Shown: piece after piece, positions 24,989 through 32,591 of the stretch
Position numbering within the stretch: position 1 is the stretch's first letter
Layout: every line of letters starts with the position of its first letter
Assembly (NCBI RefSeq): GCF_003470665.1
Contig: NZ_QRJZ01000018.1
Coordinates: 1-48,224, forward strand
Length of the DNA: 48,224 bases
From: Collinsella sp. AM17-1
GTDB lineage: Bacteria > Actinomycetota > Coriobacteriia > Coriobacteriales > Coriobacteriaceae
Direction: 5' to 3'
Translations under genes and position numbers: made by a program
Notes under the pieces: generated by a model
Told to the model about the DNA's origin: nothing
Seen by the model: the letters and a program-made list of their open reading frames with translations, nothing else
Databases searched by the model: none

Positions 24989-25822
24989 GTGAATATCAAT
25001 GACTTCGATGTGCTCAATCGCATTAGCTCAATCATCAACAGCGAGTTTGGGTCAAACGATGCCGCCATCGCTCGATATCTCATCGCTCACATTAGGCGTT
25101 CGAGCGAAATCAATGTTGCCGCAATAACCCGCGATGCATTCGTGACCCGTTCCGCTGTTCGTCGTTTCTGCAATCGATTGGGCTACCAGTCTCTTAGCGA
25201 TTTGAAAGAATCATTTACTCAATCAGTCTTTCCAAGCGACTTAAGCCATCGAGAGGAGGAATTTGGCTACGAGGAGTACAGGGCAGAGCTCGACGTTCGC
25301 ATGATCGAGATGTTCGCTGAGGTTGAAAGCGGCGTGTCCGATATCGCTATTAAGCACCTTGCCGACGAAATTGATGGCCATAAAAACGTTGAAATCTGGT
25401 GCACCAATAATGTGAGCGCCAATCTCGTACGATTTCAGCAGGAAATGTTTTATGCGGGCAAGATAGTTCGCATAGTTGCTGGGGCTAACGTCGCGGAATT
25501 GAAAAACATGGGAGACGTTTCGCAGTCATTGATAATTCTCGTATCGGTCTCCGGGCTATTTGCGTCACAGGCACGTGAGTATCTTGATTGCCGTTCGGGC
25601 AGGAAGATTCTAATTACTGCGTTTAGCAACGATGACAAATCGAGGTCTTTTGACCGTGTATATCGTCTTGGTAATGCGGGAAACGGAATTGACCGACTCG
25701 GCGTTTATTCGAAATATGCCATGACTTATTTCTTCGACTTGCTATCGTCGTGTTACTTGAGTCGCTACCCCTGCACCAAGGGGGAGCCGCTCTATGGGTC
25801 TACTTTGGCCTGGCCCGAGTAG
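24989..25822 (+). CDS. RpiR/MurR-family transcriptional regulator
   Basis: The protein has an N-terminal HTH_6 domain (NDAAIARYLIAHIRRSS, ITRDAFVTRSAVRRFCNRLGY) and a C-terminal SIS sugar-phosphate-binding domain (about 125-250, with SQSLIILVSVSG). RpiR regulators sense phosphorylated sugars, so this one probably responds to the PTS product and controls the divergent operon. GTG 24989 is preferred because AGAGGG lies five bases upstream; ATG 24950 adds 13 residues but has no ribosome site. The gene is noticeably richer in A+T than the housekeeping genes, which together with the operon suggests an acquired sugar island. Confidence 0.82.
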   Translation: MNINDFDVLNRISSIINSEFGSNDAAIARYLIAHIRRSSEINVAAITRDAFVTRSAVRRFCNRLGYQSLSDLKESFTQSVFPSDLSHREEEFGYEEYRAELDVRMIEMFAEVESGVSDIAIKHLADEIDGHKNVEIWCTNNVSANLVRFQQEMFYAGKIVRIVAGANVAELKNMGDVSQSLIILVSVSGLFASQAREYLDCRSGRKILITAFSNDDKSRSFDRVYRLGNAGNGIDRLGVYSKYAMTYFFDLLSSCYLSRYPCTKGEPLYGSTLAWPE

Positions 25823-26160
25823 TTCGGCTCTATAGTTCTCCCGCTTAGTGAATGATCGTGGATAATCTGCCACTTTGGCCTTGGGGGCACGCCAATAGTG
25901 GGAGATTGTCCACGCTCGATTTCAAACGGAAGAAAATCCACGCTCGAATCTGCCACGGAAGCCCGATCTCGACCTATATATAGGTGCAAATAGGCTGTTA
26001 TCGAAGTTCGATCCTGAAGGTGTACTCCACTACGCCAAAGTGTTACCTTGGGAAATGTCACCTCTGTATCCAAAACCACTGTCCTTCACATCCAAACTCA
26101 ACAAAACCGCAGGTCACGGCTATATAGATACGCCCGGAACCGTGTATCTAGAGGTTTTCG
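25823..26160. other. Gene-less region with a second CGAGCGTGGA cluster
   Basis: A large inverted repeat pairs ATCGTGGATAATCT (from 25855) with AGATTGTCCACGCTCGAT (25903-25920), enclosing a second pairing GCCACT/AGTGGG. A further TCCACGCTCG occurs at 25937-25946. These are inverse copies of the repeats at 21727-21813. Bases 25960-26160 are relatively A+T rich and show nothing recognisable. Confidence 0.5.
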
Positions 26161-26190
26161 TTGACAGCCCCCAAGGTTGCATCGTATTAT
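26161..26190 (+). promoter_or_regulatory. Promoter of the tRNA-Tyr-Thr-Met-tuf transcript
   Basis: A perfect -35 TTGACA (26161-26166), an 18-bp spacer and -10 TATTAT (26185-26190), about 63 bases before tRNA-Tyr. Confidence 0.85.
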
Positions 26191-26252
26191 CTTTTTCGTT
26201 CGCGGGGGCGGCGGTCCAAAAGACCAAAGGACCTGCGGATACTTGAACGATT

Positions 26253-26334
26253 GGGAGTTTGCCCGAGTGGTTAATGGGGACGGGCTGTAAACCCGTTGGC
26301 TCTGCCTACATAGGTTCGAATCCTATAGCTCCCA
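26253..26334 (+). tRNA. tRNA-Tyr (anticodon GTA)
   Basis: Class II tRNA with a long variable arm. Acceptor GGGAGTT pairs with AGCTCCC; the anticodon loop CTGTAAA gives GTA. CCA is not encoded (the discriminator A is followed by CCC). Confidence 0.95.
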
Positions 26335-26344
26335 CCCGTCAAGT

Positions 26345-26420
26345 GCCTGTATAGCTCAGTCGGTAGAGCACTTCGTTGGTAACGAAGAGGTCACCAGTTC
26401 AAGTCTGGTTGCAGGCTCCA
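26345..26420 (+). tRNA. tRNA-Thr (anticodon GGT)
   Basis: Acceptor GCCTGTA pairs with TGCAGGC. The anticodon loop TTGGTAA gives GGT (reads ACC). CCA is encoded. Confidence 0.95.
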
Positions 26421-26423
26421 TCC

Positions 26424-26500
26424 GGCGGTGTAGCTCAGTTGGTTAGAGCACACGGTTCATACCCGTGGCGTCACTGGTTCGAATCCAGTCACCGCTACCA
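26424..26500 (+). tRNA. tRNA-Met (anticodon CAT, elongator-like)
   Basis: Acceptor GGCGGTG pairs with CACCGCT (one G-T pair). The anticodon loop TTCATAC gives CAT. The stem lacks the three G-C pairs typical of initiator tRNA, so it is probably the elongator. CCA is encoded. Confidence 0.93.
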
Positions 26501-26596
26501 TAGGTAACACGGTGGCTTCTCAATAGTATGTTGAGAGGCCACTATGGTATAAAGGCAAAGTCCCGTCCGGGGACGACCTGTTTAGAGGAGGGCTTT

Positions 26597-27787
26597 ATGG
26601 CCAAAGAGAAGTTTGAGCGCACTAAGCCGCATGTTAACATCGGCACCATTGGTCACGTCGACCACGGCAAGACCACGCTGACCGCTGCCATCACCAAGGT
26701 TCTCTCCGAGACCGAGGGCTGCAAGGCTGACTTCACTGCGTTCGAGAACATCGACAAGGCTCCCGAGGAGCGTGAGCGCGGCATTACGATCTCCGTCTCC
26801 CACGTCGAGTACGAGACCGCTTCCCGTCACTACGCTCACGTTGACTGCCCGGGCCACGCTGACTACGTCAAGAACATGATCTCCGGTGCTGCTCAGATGG
26901 ACGGCGCTATCCTGGTCATCGCCGCTACCGACGGCCCCATGGCTCAGACCCGCGAGCACATCCTGCTCGCCCGTCAGGTCGGTGTTCCCTACATCGTCGT
27001 CTTCCTGAACAAGTGCGATATGGTCGACGATGACGAGCTCATCGACCTCGTCGAGATGGAGACCCGTGAGCTCCTCTCCGAGTACGATTTCCCCGGCGAC
27101 GACATTCCCGTCATCCGTGGTTCCGCTCTGGGCGCTCTCGAGGGCGACGCCAAGTGGATGGACGCTATCCGCGAGCTCATGAACGCCGTCGACGAGTACA
27201 TCCCGACGCCTGCTCGTAACAACGACCTCCCGTTCCTGATGGCCGTTGAGGACGTTATGACCATCTCCGGCCGTGGTACCGTTGCTACCGGCCGTGTCGA
27301 GCGCGGTGAGCTCAAGCTCAACGAGCCCGTCGAGATCGTCGGCATCAAGGATACCCAGAACACCGTTGTTACCGGTATCGAGATGTTCCGTAAGTCCATG
27401 GACTTCTGCGAGGCTGGCGACAACGTCGGTCTGCTGCTCCGCGGCATCAAGCGTGAGGACATCGAGCGCGGCCAGGTTCTCTGCAAGCCCGGTTCGGTTA
27501 CCCCGCACACCAAGTTCACCGGTGAGATCTACGTTCTGACCAAGGAGGAGGGCGGCCGTCATACCCCGTTCTTCGATGGTTATCGTCCTCAGTTCTACTT
27601 CCGTACCACCGACGTTACCGGTACGGTCAAGCTCCCCGAGGGCACCGAGATGGCTATGCCTGGTGACCACATCACCATCGAGGGCGACCTCATCCACCCG
27701 ATCGCCATGGAGGAGGGCCTGCGCTTCGCTATCCGCGAGGGTGGCCACACCGTCGGTTCGGGCATCGTCTCCACGATCATTGAGTAA
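26597..27787 (+). CDS. tuf: Elongation factor Tu
   Basis: EF-Tu carries aminoacyl-tRNA to the ribosome as a GTP complex. The 396-residue protein has G1 GHVDHGKT (about 19-26), the switch I region [10 protein letters not shown]3 DCPGHADY and G4 NKCD, then domains 2 and 3 ending [15 protein letters not shown] 26597 has GAGGAG upstream; the longer in-frame reading overlaps the leader. It follows three tRNA genes under one consensus promoter, an arrangement like the E. coli tyrU-thrT-tufB operon. A hairpin (GTGGC-TCTCAA/TTGAGA-GGCCAC, about 26512-26542) separates tRNA-Met from tuf and may aid processing. Confidence 0.97.
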   Translation: MAKEKFERTKPHVNIGTIGHVDHGKTTLTAAITKVLSETEGCKADFTAFENIDKAPEERERGITISVSHVEYETASRHYAHVDCPGHADYVKNMISGAAQMDGAILVIAATDGPMAQTREHILLARQVGVPYIVVFLNKCDMVDDDELIDLVEMETRELLSEYDFPGDDIPVIRGSALGALEGDAKWMDAIRELMNAVDEYIPTPARNNDLPFLMAVEDVMTISGRGTVATGRVERGELKLNEPVEIVGIKDTQNTVVTGIEMFRKSMDFCEAGDNVGLLLRGIKREDIERGQVLCKPGSVTPHTKFTGEIYVLTKEEGGRHTPFFDGYRPQFYFRTTDVTGTVKLPEGTEMAMPGDHITIEGDLIHPIAMEEGLRFAIREGGHTVGSGIVSTIIE

Positions 27788-27815
27788 ATTAGCTCTTTGA
27801 TATAGCTGACTTAGA

Positions 27816-27851
27816 GAACCCGGCACTTATTTGGGTGCCGGGTTCTTTTCT
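27816..27851 (+). terminator. Terminator after tuf
   Basis: GAACCCGGCAC and GTGCCGGGTTC form an 11-bp stem followed by TTTTCT. Confidence 0.92.
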
Positions 27852-27991
27852 GCAATGGATATTGAGCCGTTGCTGGTGTCGAGAGGATCGATAATGGTCC
27901 TGGATGCACCGTCGATTAGATCTCGATGGCTTCATTGATGTGTTCCAAATATGAATGGATCCACCGAGAACCAATTGACTCGAGGTTTTCA

Positions 27992-28021
27992 TTGACAGCA
28001 CTTACGTGGAGCTGATAAAGT
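27992..28021 (+). promoter_or_regulatory. Promoter of rpmG-tRNA-Trp-secE-nusG
   Basis: TTGACA (27992-27997), an 18-bp spacer and TAAAGT (28016-28021), 46 bases before the rpmG ATG. The rest of 27852-28066 shows no gene. Confidence 0.75.
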
Positions 28022-28066
28022 AACAACTCGTGCCCGTACGGGGCGGAAATGAAAGGTTCAGGATAC

Positions 28067-28216
28067 ATGCGTACTCTAGTTACTCTTGCGTGCACTGAGT
28101 GCAAGCGCCGCAACTATACGACCACCAAGAACAAGTCGACCATGCCTGATCGTATGGAGATCAAGAAGTATTGCCCCTGGTGCCGTCACCACACGCTGCA
28201 CAAAGAGACTCGCTAG
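28067..28216 (+). CDS. rpmG: 50S ribosomal protein L33
   Basis: This short gene encodes 49 residues: it begins [17 protein letters not shown] and ends HTLHKETR. Two Cys pairs (CTEC, CPWC) mark the zinc-binding form of L33. It sits before tRNA-Trp, secE and nusG, the standard bacterial order. The start is ATG 28067, downstream of GAAAGG. Confidence 0.95.
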   Translation: MRTLVTLACTECKRRNYTTTKNKSTMPDRMEIKKYCPWCRHHTLHKETR

Positions 28217-28229
28217 TCTCTAGTCATAT

Positions 28230-28305
28230 ACGCCAGTAGTTCAATTGGTAGAGCATCGGTCTCCAAAACCGAGTGTTGAGGGTTCGAGTCCTTCCTGGCG
28301 TGCCA
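28230..28305 (+). tRNA. tRNA-Trp (anticodon CCA)
   Basis: Acceptor ACGCCAG pairs with CTGGCGT. The anticodon loop CTCCAAA gives CCA. The 3' CCA is encoded at 28303-28305. Confidence 0.96.
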
Positions 28306-28313
28306 GTCATTAT

Positions 28314-28346
28314 TCCGTAAGCTCCCACTTGGGGGCTTACGGTTTA
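28314..28346 (+). terminator. Hairpin between tRNA-Trp and secE
   Basis: CGTAAGCTCCC pairs with GGGGGCTTACG, followed by GTTTACT. It may lower read-through into secE-nusG or define the tRNA 3' end. Confidence 0.6.
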
Positions 28347-28381
28347 CTCATGTATAAGCGCATTGCGCGGAGGTAACCCAA

Positions 28382-28720
28382 ATGGCCAACAAGAAGAACA
28401 AGAAGAAGGCACAGCAGCAGGCGCCTGCCAACAACGCTGCCGCCAACTCCAAGGTTGAGGCCAAGAAGGCCGTTGCCAAGAAGAGCGAGAAGGCTGCGAA
28501 GTCCAAGAAGAACGAGAAGCCTGGTTTCTTCGCCCGCACCAAGAAGTATTTCGCTTCGGTGAAGTCCGAGATGAAGCGTGTCACGTGGCCCGATAAGAAG
28601 GAGCTCGTGAACTACTCGGTCGTCGTTTGCGCTTCTCTGATCGTCGTCGGCGTCGTCATCGCTCTGCTCGATGCTGGCTTTGGCGAGGCTCTTGCTCTGT
28701 TCTCTGGATTGAGGGGCTAA
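28382..28720 (+). CDS. secE: Preprotein translocase subunit SecE
   Basis: SecE clamps the SecY channel. The 112-residue protein has a long Lys/Ala-rich N-terminus (1-50), the conserved amphipathic segment KSEMKRVTWPDKKEL (about 61-75) and one membrane helix (about 80-103). The N-terminal extension is typical of actinobacteria. ATG 28382 follows GGAGG, and the stop is three bases before nusG. Confidence 0.95.
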   Translation: MANKKNKKKAQQQAPANNAAANSKVEAKKAVAKKSEKAAKSKKNEKPGFFARTKKYFASVKSEMKRVTWPDKKELVNYSVVVCASLIVVGVVIALLDAGFGEALALFSGLRG

Positions 28721-28723
28721 ACC

Positions 28724-29260
28724 ATGTCTAAGCGTTGGTACGTCGTTCACACTTACTCTGGATACGAGAACCGCGTTAAGTCCGATCTCGAGCATCGCAT
28801 CGAGACTATGGGCATGCAGGACCGTATCTTTGATATCGAGATTCCTATGGAGCGCGTCACCGAGATTAAAGAGGGTGGCAAGCGTGAGACCAAGGATTCC
28901 AAGATCTTCCCGGGTTATGTCCTGGTCCGCATGGAGATGGATGACGATGCTTGGACGTGCGTTCGTAACACGCCTGGCGTCACCGGTTTCCTGGGCGGCA
29001 ACGGCAAGCCCGCTCCGCTTTCCCGCGACGAGTACAACAAGATGACTCGTCGTCCCGGTAAGGGCGATTCGCCCAAGCGCACCTCGGTTGATATTCAGGT
29101 CGGCACGTCCGTCCGCGTCACCGATGGCCCGCTTACCGACTTTGATGGCAAGGTCTCCGAGGTTAACACCGAGGCTGGCAAGCTCAAGGTCACGCTGATG
29201 ATCTTTGGCCGCGAGACGCCGGTCGAGCTCGACTTTAACCAGGTCGCTGTCATCGCTTAA
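28724..29260 (+). CDS. nusG: Transcription termination/antitermination protein NusG
   Basis: NusG binds RNA polymerase and couples transcription to Rho or the ribosome. The 178-residue protein has the NGN domain (WYVVHTYSGYENRV, then FPGYVLVRMEMDD and TPGVTGFLG) and a C-terminal KOW domain (VRVTDGPLTDFDGKVSEVN). Co-transcribed with secE upstream. Confidence 0.96.
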   Translation: MSKRWYVVHTYSGYENRVKSDLEHRIETMGMQDRIFDIEIPMERVTEIKEGGKRETKDSKIFPGYVLVRMEMDDDAWTCVRNTPGVTGFLGGNGKPAPLSRDEYNKMTRRPGKGDSPKRTSVDIQVGTSVRVTDGPLTDFDGKVSEVNTEAGKLKVTLMIFGRETPVELDFNQVAVIA

Positions 29261-29380
29261 GTTTTCGTCCGTTCGCGCGAGCGTGCTTCTTCTGTGACTG
29301 CTCATCTCAGGAGTGCTTCTAACACGTGCGTGCTTACGATATAGCAAGTACTTCACACTCGTGATTCGAAAGGAATGACC

Positions 29381-29809
29381 ATGGCTGAGAAGAAGGTTGC
29401 CAACGTCATTAAGCTCCAGATTCCTGCTGGTGCAGCTAACCCCGCTCCTCCCGTCGGCCCCGCCCTGGGCGCTGCTGGCGTGAACATCATGCAGTTCTGC
29501 CAGGCCTTTAACGCCGAGACGCAGGACAAGAAGGGCGACATCATCCCCGTTGAGATCTCTGTCTACGAGGACAAGTCCTTCTCCTTCATCACCAAGACCC
29601 CGCCGGCGGCTCACCTCATCAAGAAGGAGCTGAACCTCAAGTCTGGTTCCGCTAAGCCCCAGGCCGACAAGGTTGGTCAGCTCTCTCAGGAGCAGCTCAC
29701 CAAGATCGCCGAGATCAAGATGCCGGACCTCAATGCCAACGACATTGACGCCGCCAAGAAGATCATCGCCGGTACCGCCCGTTCCATGGGCGTCACCATC
29801 GCTGAGTAG
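29381..29809 (+). CDS. rplK: 50S ribosomal protein L11
   Basis: L11 forms the GTPase-associated centre with 23S rRNA. The 142-residue protein has the N-terminal [20 protein letters not shown] and the C-terminal RNA-binding [27 protein letters not shown] 29381 is preferred over ATG 29375 because AAAGGA is too close to the latter. The 120-base leader from nusG probably carries the L1 feedback site known in other bacteria, though it could not be identified here. Confidence 0.96.
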   Translation: MAEKKVANVIKLQIPAGAANPAPPVGPALGAAGVNIMQFCQAFNAETQDKKGDIIPVEISVYEDKSFSFITKTPPAAHLIKKELNLKSGSAKPQADKVGQLSQEQLTKIAEIKMPDLNANDIDAAKKIIAGTARSMGVTIAE

Positions 29810-29825
29810 CGATTTCTTTAGGTAA

Positions 29826-29915
29826 TGACGGGTGCTCCGACCGGGGCGCCCGTTATATGTGTGCAATAGGGCACACGATACGATGTGGGAGGGCTCACGC
29901 CCGTTTAACCACAGG
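29826..29915 (+). promoter_or_regulatory. Structured rplK-rplA spacer
   Basis: Two clear hairpins lie in the 117-base gap: ACGGGTGCTCC/GGGGCGCCCGT (29826-29852) and TGTGC/GCACA just after it. There is no T run, so these look like processing or regulatory folds rather than a terminator. Confidence 0.4.
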
Positions 29916-29926
29916 AGGTAATGCAC

Positions 29927-30634
29927 ATGGCTAAGCATGGTAAGAGCTATAACGCCGCTGCCGAGAAGATCGACCGCGCCACGCTCTACACCCCCCTTCA
30001 GGCTGCCAAGCTCATCAAGGAGCTCGACACCGCCAAGTTCGACGAGACCGTCGAGGCCCACTTCCGTCTGGGCATCGATACTCGTAAGGCTGACCAGAAC
30101 ATCCGTGGTTCCATCTCCCTGCCTCACGGCACCGGCAAGACCGTTCGTGTTGCTGTCTTCGCCGAGGGCGAGAAGGCCCGCGAGGCCGAGGCTGCCGGCG
30201 CCGACATCATCGGTTCCGACGAGCTCGTCGCCCAGATCCAGAAGGGCGAGATCAACTTCGACGCCGCTATCGCTACGCCGAACATGATGGCCAAGGTTGG
30301 CCGCATTGGTAAGATCCTTGGTCCCCGTGGCCTCATGCCGAACCCCAAGCTCGGCACCGTGACCATGGACGTCGCCAAGATGGTCTCCGAGCTCAAGGCC
30401 GGCCGCGTTGAGTACCGCGCCGACCGCTACGGCATCTGCCACGTGCCCCTGGGCAAGAAGTCCTTCTCTGAGCAGCAGCTCGTCGAGAACTACGCTGCCC
30501 TGTACACCGAGATCCTGCGCGTCAAGCCCTCTTCTGCTAAGGGCAAGTACGTCAAGTCCATCTCCGTGTCTTCCACCATGGGCCCTGGCGTCAAGGTCGA
30601 TCCCGCTATCCAGCGCGACTTCCTGGCTGAGTAA
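29927..30634 (+). CDS. rplA: 50S ribosomal protein L1
   Basis: L1 binds the L1 stalk of 23S rRNA and its own mRNA. The 235-residue protein has the family motif [19 protein letters not shown] (about 125-143) and the [15 protein letters not shown]-terminal strand. ATG 29927 has AGGAGG at ideal spacing. The rplJ-rplL pair that often follows is not present; a strong terminator ends the block. Confidence 0.96.
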   Translation: MAKHGKSYNAAAEKIDRATLYTPLQAAKLIKELDTAKFDETVEAHFRLGIDTRKADQNIRGSISLPHGTGKTVRVAVFAEGEKAREAEAAGADIIGSDELVAQIQKGEINFDAAIATPNMMAKVGRIGKILGPRGLMPNPKLGTVTMDVAKMVSELKAGRVEYRADRYGICHVPLGKKSFSEQQLVENYAALYTEILRVKPSSAKGKYVKSISVSSTMGPGVKVDPAIQRDFLAE

Positions 30635-30669
30635 CTAACAGTTACTGCCTGAGCAAAGCAAGCATTGCT

Positions 30670-30715
30670 AAAGAGACCCGGTTCTGCTTCGTGCAGGACC
30701 GGGTCTCTTGCTTTT
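30670..30715 (+). terminator. Terminator after rplA
   Basis: AGAGACCCGGT and ACCGGGTCTCT form a long stem with an inner CTGC/GCAG extension and TTCG loop, followed by TGCTTTT. Confidence 0.9.
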
Positions 30716-30724
30716 GAGTCAACG

Positions 30725-30766
30725 AACCCACCACGAAGGGGACAGGCACCCTTGTGGTGGTTTTAC
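30725..30766 (+). repeat. GGGGAC-core palindrome upstream of the leu leader
   Basis: CCACCACGAAGGG (30728-30740) pairs with CCCTTGTGGTGG (30750-30761) around GACAGGCA. It belongs to the family also found at 32.4, 34.4 and 37.2 kb, here in the opposite orientation. Confidence 0.75.
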
Positions 30767-30820
30767 TTGTGTTGTACTTTAGCGCGATGTAGTACTACCC
30801 GAGGCCGAAGGGAGCCCAAC

Positions 30821-30880
30821 ATGTTTAAGAACACGCAACAGCTCCTAGGCCTAGCGCTACTAGATTGGATAGCGCGCTAG
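30821..30880 (+). CDS. leuL: Leucine operon leader peptide
   Basis: A 19-codon frame encodes MFKNTQQLLGLALLDWIAR, preceded by GGGAG. Five of eleven central codons are Leu, four of them CTA, a codon that is very rare in the neighbouring genes. This is the classic design of a transcription-attenuation leader: slow CTA decoding when charged tRNA-Leu is short. A terminator hairpin follows at 30911-30967 and a leu gene remnant starts at about 31034. The identification rests on composition and position; leader peptides are not conserved enough for a family match. Confidence 0.8.
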   Translation: MFKNTQQLLGLALLDWIAR

Positions 30881-30910
30881 GGTTGTAATCTCGCTATAAC
30901 GATTTGTTGT

Positions 30911-30967
30911 ACCCGGGTGCGCTATCGTCTGCCGCTTTCAGGCGTGATGAGCGACACGGGTATTTTT
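30911..30967 (+). terminator. Attenuator terminator downstream of the leu leader
   Basis: ACCCG with CGCT-ATC (from 30911) pairs with GATGAGCG and CGGGT (to 30961), followed by ATTTTT. It lies 30 bases after the leader stop, as expected for attenuation. Confidence 0.65.
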
Positions 30968-31033
30968 CTATCTCTAGGCCTTCTCTCTCTCCTGAAAGCC
31001 ATCTGTCATAAAACGGTCAATCAGGAGGAACAT

Positions 31034-32240
31034 ATAAGCCGCAAAATCACAATCTTTGACGCCACCCTGTGCGACGGTGAGCAGTCGCCGGGCGCCAGCA
31101 TGAATACCGAGGAAAAGCTCTTCATCGCCCGCCAGCTGGTGCGCATGAACGTGGACGTTATCGAGGCGGGCTTTCCCATCTCGAGTCCTGGTGACTTTCG
31201 CTCCGTACAGGAGATTGGCAAGATTGCGGGCGACCGATGCACGGTATGCGGCCTGACGCGCGCTGTCGACAGGGATATCGAAGTGGCTGCAGAGGCGCTC
31301 AAAACGGCCCAGAGGCCCCGTATCCATACAGGGCTGGGTGTGAGCACCAGTCACCTGCGCGACAAGCTCCATATGACTGAGGAAAGGGCAATTGAGTGAG
31401 CGATCCATGCCGTCAAACATGCTCGCAAGTTCGTTGACGATGTTGAGTTTTATGCCGAGGATGCCGGCCGCTCCGATCAGGAGTTTCTGGTGCGCATTAT
31501 CGAGGCGGCCGTAAAGGCCGGTGCCACGGTCGTGAACATCCCCGATACGATGGGCCACAACATGCCGTGGGACTTTGGCGTCCGCATCCGTGACCTGCGC
31601 GGGCGCTGCGGGTGCGGCCGGTCAGCGTGCGGTCGACGTGATGGAGTATCGCGAGTACGAGATTGAGCGCATTGCGCGCCAGGCATTTGAGGCGGCGCGC
31701 AAACGTCGCGGCAAGGTGACGAGCGTTGATAAGCGCAACGTGCTGGAGACGAGCCGCATGTGGCGCGAGATCGTGCATCGCGTGCAAGACGAGGAGTACT
31801 CCGACGTGGAGCTTGAGGACCTGCTCGTCGACAACGCCGCCATGCAGCTCATCAGTCGACCGGCAGACTTTGACGTCGTGGTGACGGAGAACATGTTCGG
31901 CGACATCCTGTCCGATGAGGCGGCTCAGATTACCGGATCGCTCGGTATGCTTGCCTCTGCCTCGCTGGATGATGGCGTATCGCTGTTTGGGCCGAGCGCT
32001 GGCAGCGCTCCTGACATCGCGGGGCTCGGCGTGGCCAATCCGCTGGCTCAAATCTTGTTGGTGGCGATGCTGCTGACCTACGCGCTCGACATGGGCGAGC
32101 AAGCCGCGTGGATCGAGAGCGCCGTGGCGCGCGTGCTCGACGAGGGCTGGCGCACCCGTGACATCGCCGATGTCAACACCCCGGCAGATAAGATCCTCGG
32201 CACCACGACGATGGGCGACAAGGTCGTCGCCGCGCTGTAG
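31034..32240 (+). pseudogene. leuA-leuB deletion remnant (decayed leucine operon)
   Basis: Bases 31034-31600 encode the N-terminal half of 2-isopropylmalate synthase (LeuA): [54 protein letters not shown]. Bases 31618-32240 encode the C-terminal half of 3-isopropylmalate dehydrogenase (LeuB) in another frame: [47 protein letters not shown]. Three lesions are visible: ATA where the start codon should be, at the right distance after AGGAGG (31023-31028); an in-frame TGA at 31397-31399; and a frame-changing junction near 31600-31618 that has lost the rest of leuA, any leuC and leuD, and the start of leuB. Both enzymes are dead. Confidence 0.92.
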
Positions 32241-32266
32241 GCGATGCCGATTCAAGCTGTCAAATA

Positions 32267-32401
32267 TCTCAATCTGTAACATCTAAGGGGCAAAATCGTT
32301 CCTACCTGTTACAGATTGAGATTTTCGGCTGAGCATCCGTGGTCTGTCTCGATCTGTAACAGCTAACCGATTATTTGGGCCCTACCTGTTACAGATTGAG
32401 A
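32267..32401. repeat. Alternating inverted-repeat array, locus B (40-bp period)
   Basis: Units lie at 32267-32281 (TCTCAATCTGTAACA), 32307-32321 (inverse), 32347-32361 (TCTCGATCTGTAACA) and 32387-32401 (inverse), with exactly 25 bp between all neighbours. The layout is identical to 21586-21720, while spacers differ apart from short conserved ends (NCTA at the start and CTANC at the end of the hairpin loops). The array begins 27 bases after the leuB remnant. Confidence 0.9.
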
Positions 32402-32411
32402 CAAACCGTTG

Positions 32412-32476
32412 GGACAGGTCGGACGAGTCAGCAAAACCACCACAAAGGTGCCGGTCCCCTTCGTGGTGGTTTTTAG
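32412..32476 (+). repeat. GGGGAC-core palindrome, copy after the leu remnant
   Basis: AAAACCACCACAAAGG pairs with CTTCGTGGTGGTTTT around TGCCGGTCCC. A flank of about 25 bases to its left, starting GGACAGGTCGGACGAG, is repeated at 34428. Bases 32477-32591 hold nothing recognisable. Confidence 0.8.
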
Positions 32477-32591
32477 CGCAACGAGGTGTTCCCAGCCGAC
32501 CATACGGGCGGCCTTGCGCTCACGCTGCTCGATGACAGCGCATCTTTAGACGCGAAGTGCGGAACCGGGTGCATATACGAGCCGCGTAGCG

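Noticed and set aside
29261..29380. L1 protein binding site in the rplK leader
   Set aside because: Expected from other bacteria, but no convincing copy of the rRNA-like structure could be traced by eye.
28337..30442. Long minus-strand frame across secE-nusG-rplK-rplA
   Set aside because: It spans four certain genes on the other strand and has no ribosome site or domain.
31397..31399. In-frame TGA in leuA as a selenocysteine codon
   Set aside because: Three other lesions (ATA start, frame-changing junction, missing half genes) show decay, and no SECIS-like context or catalytic Cys position fits.
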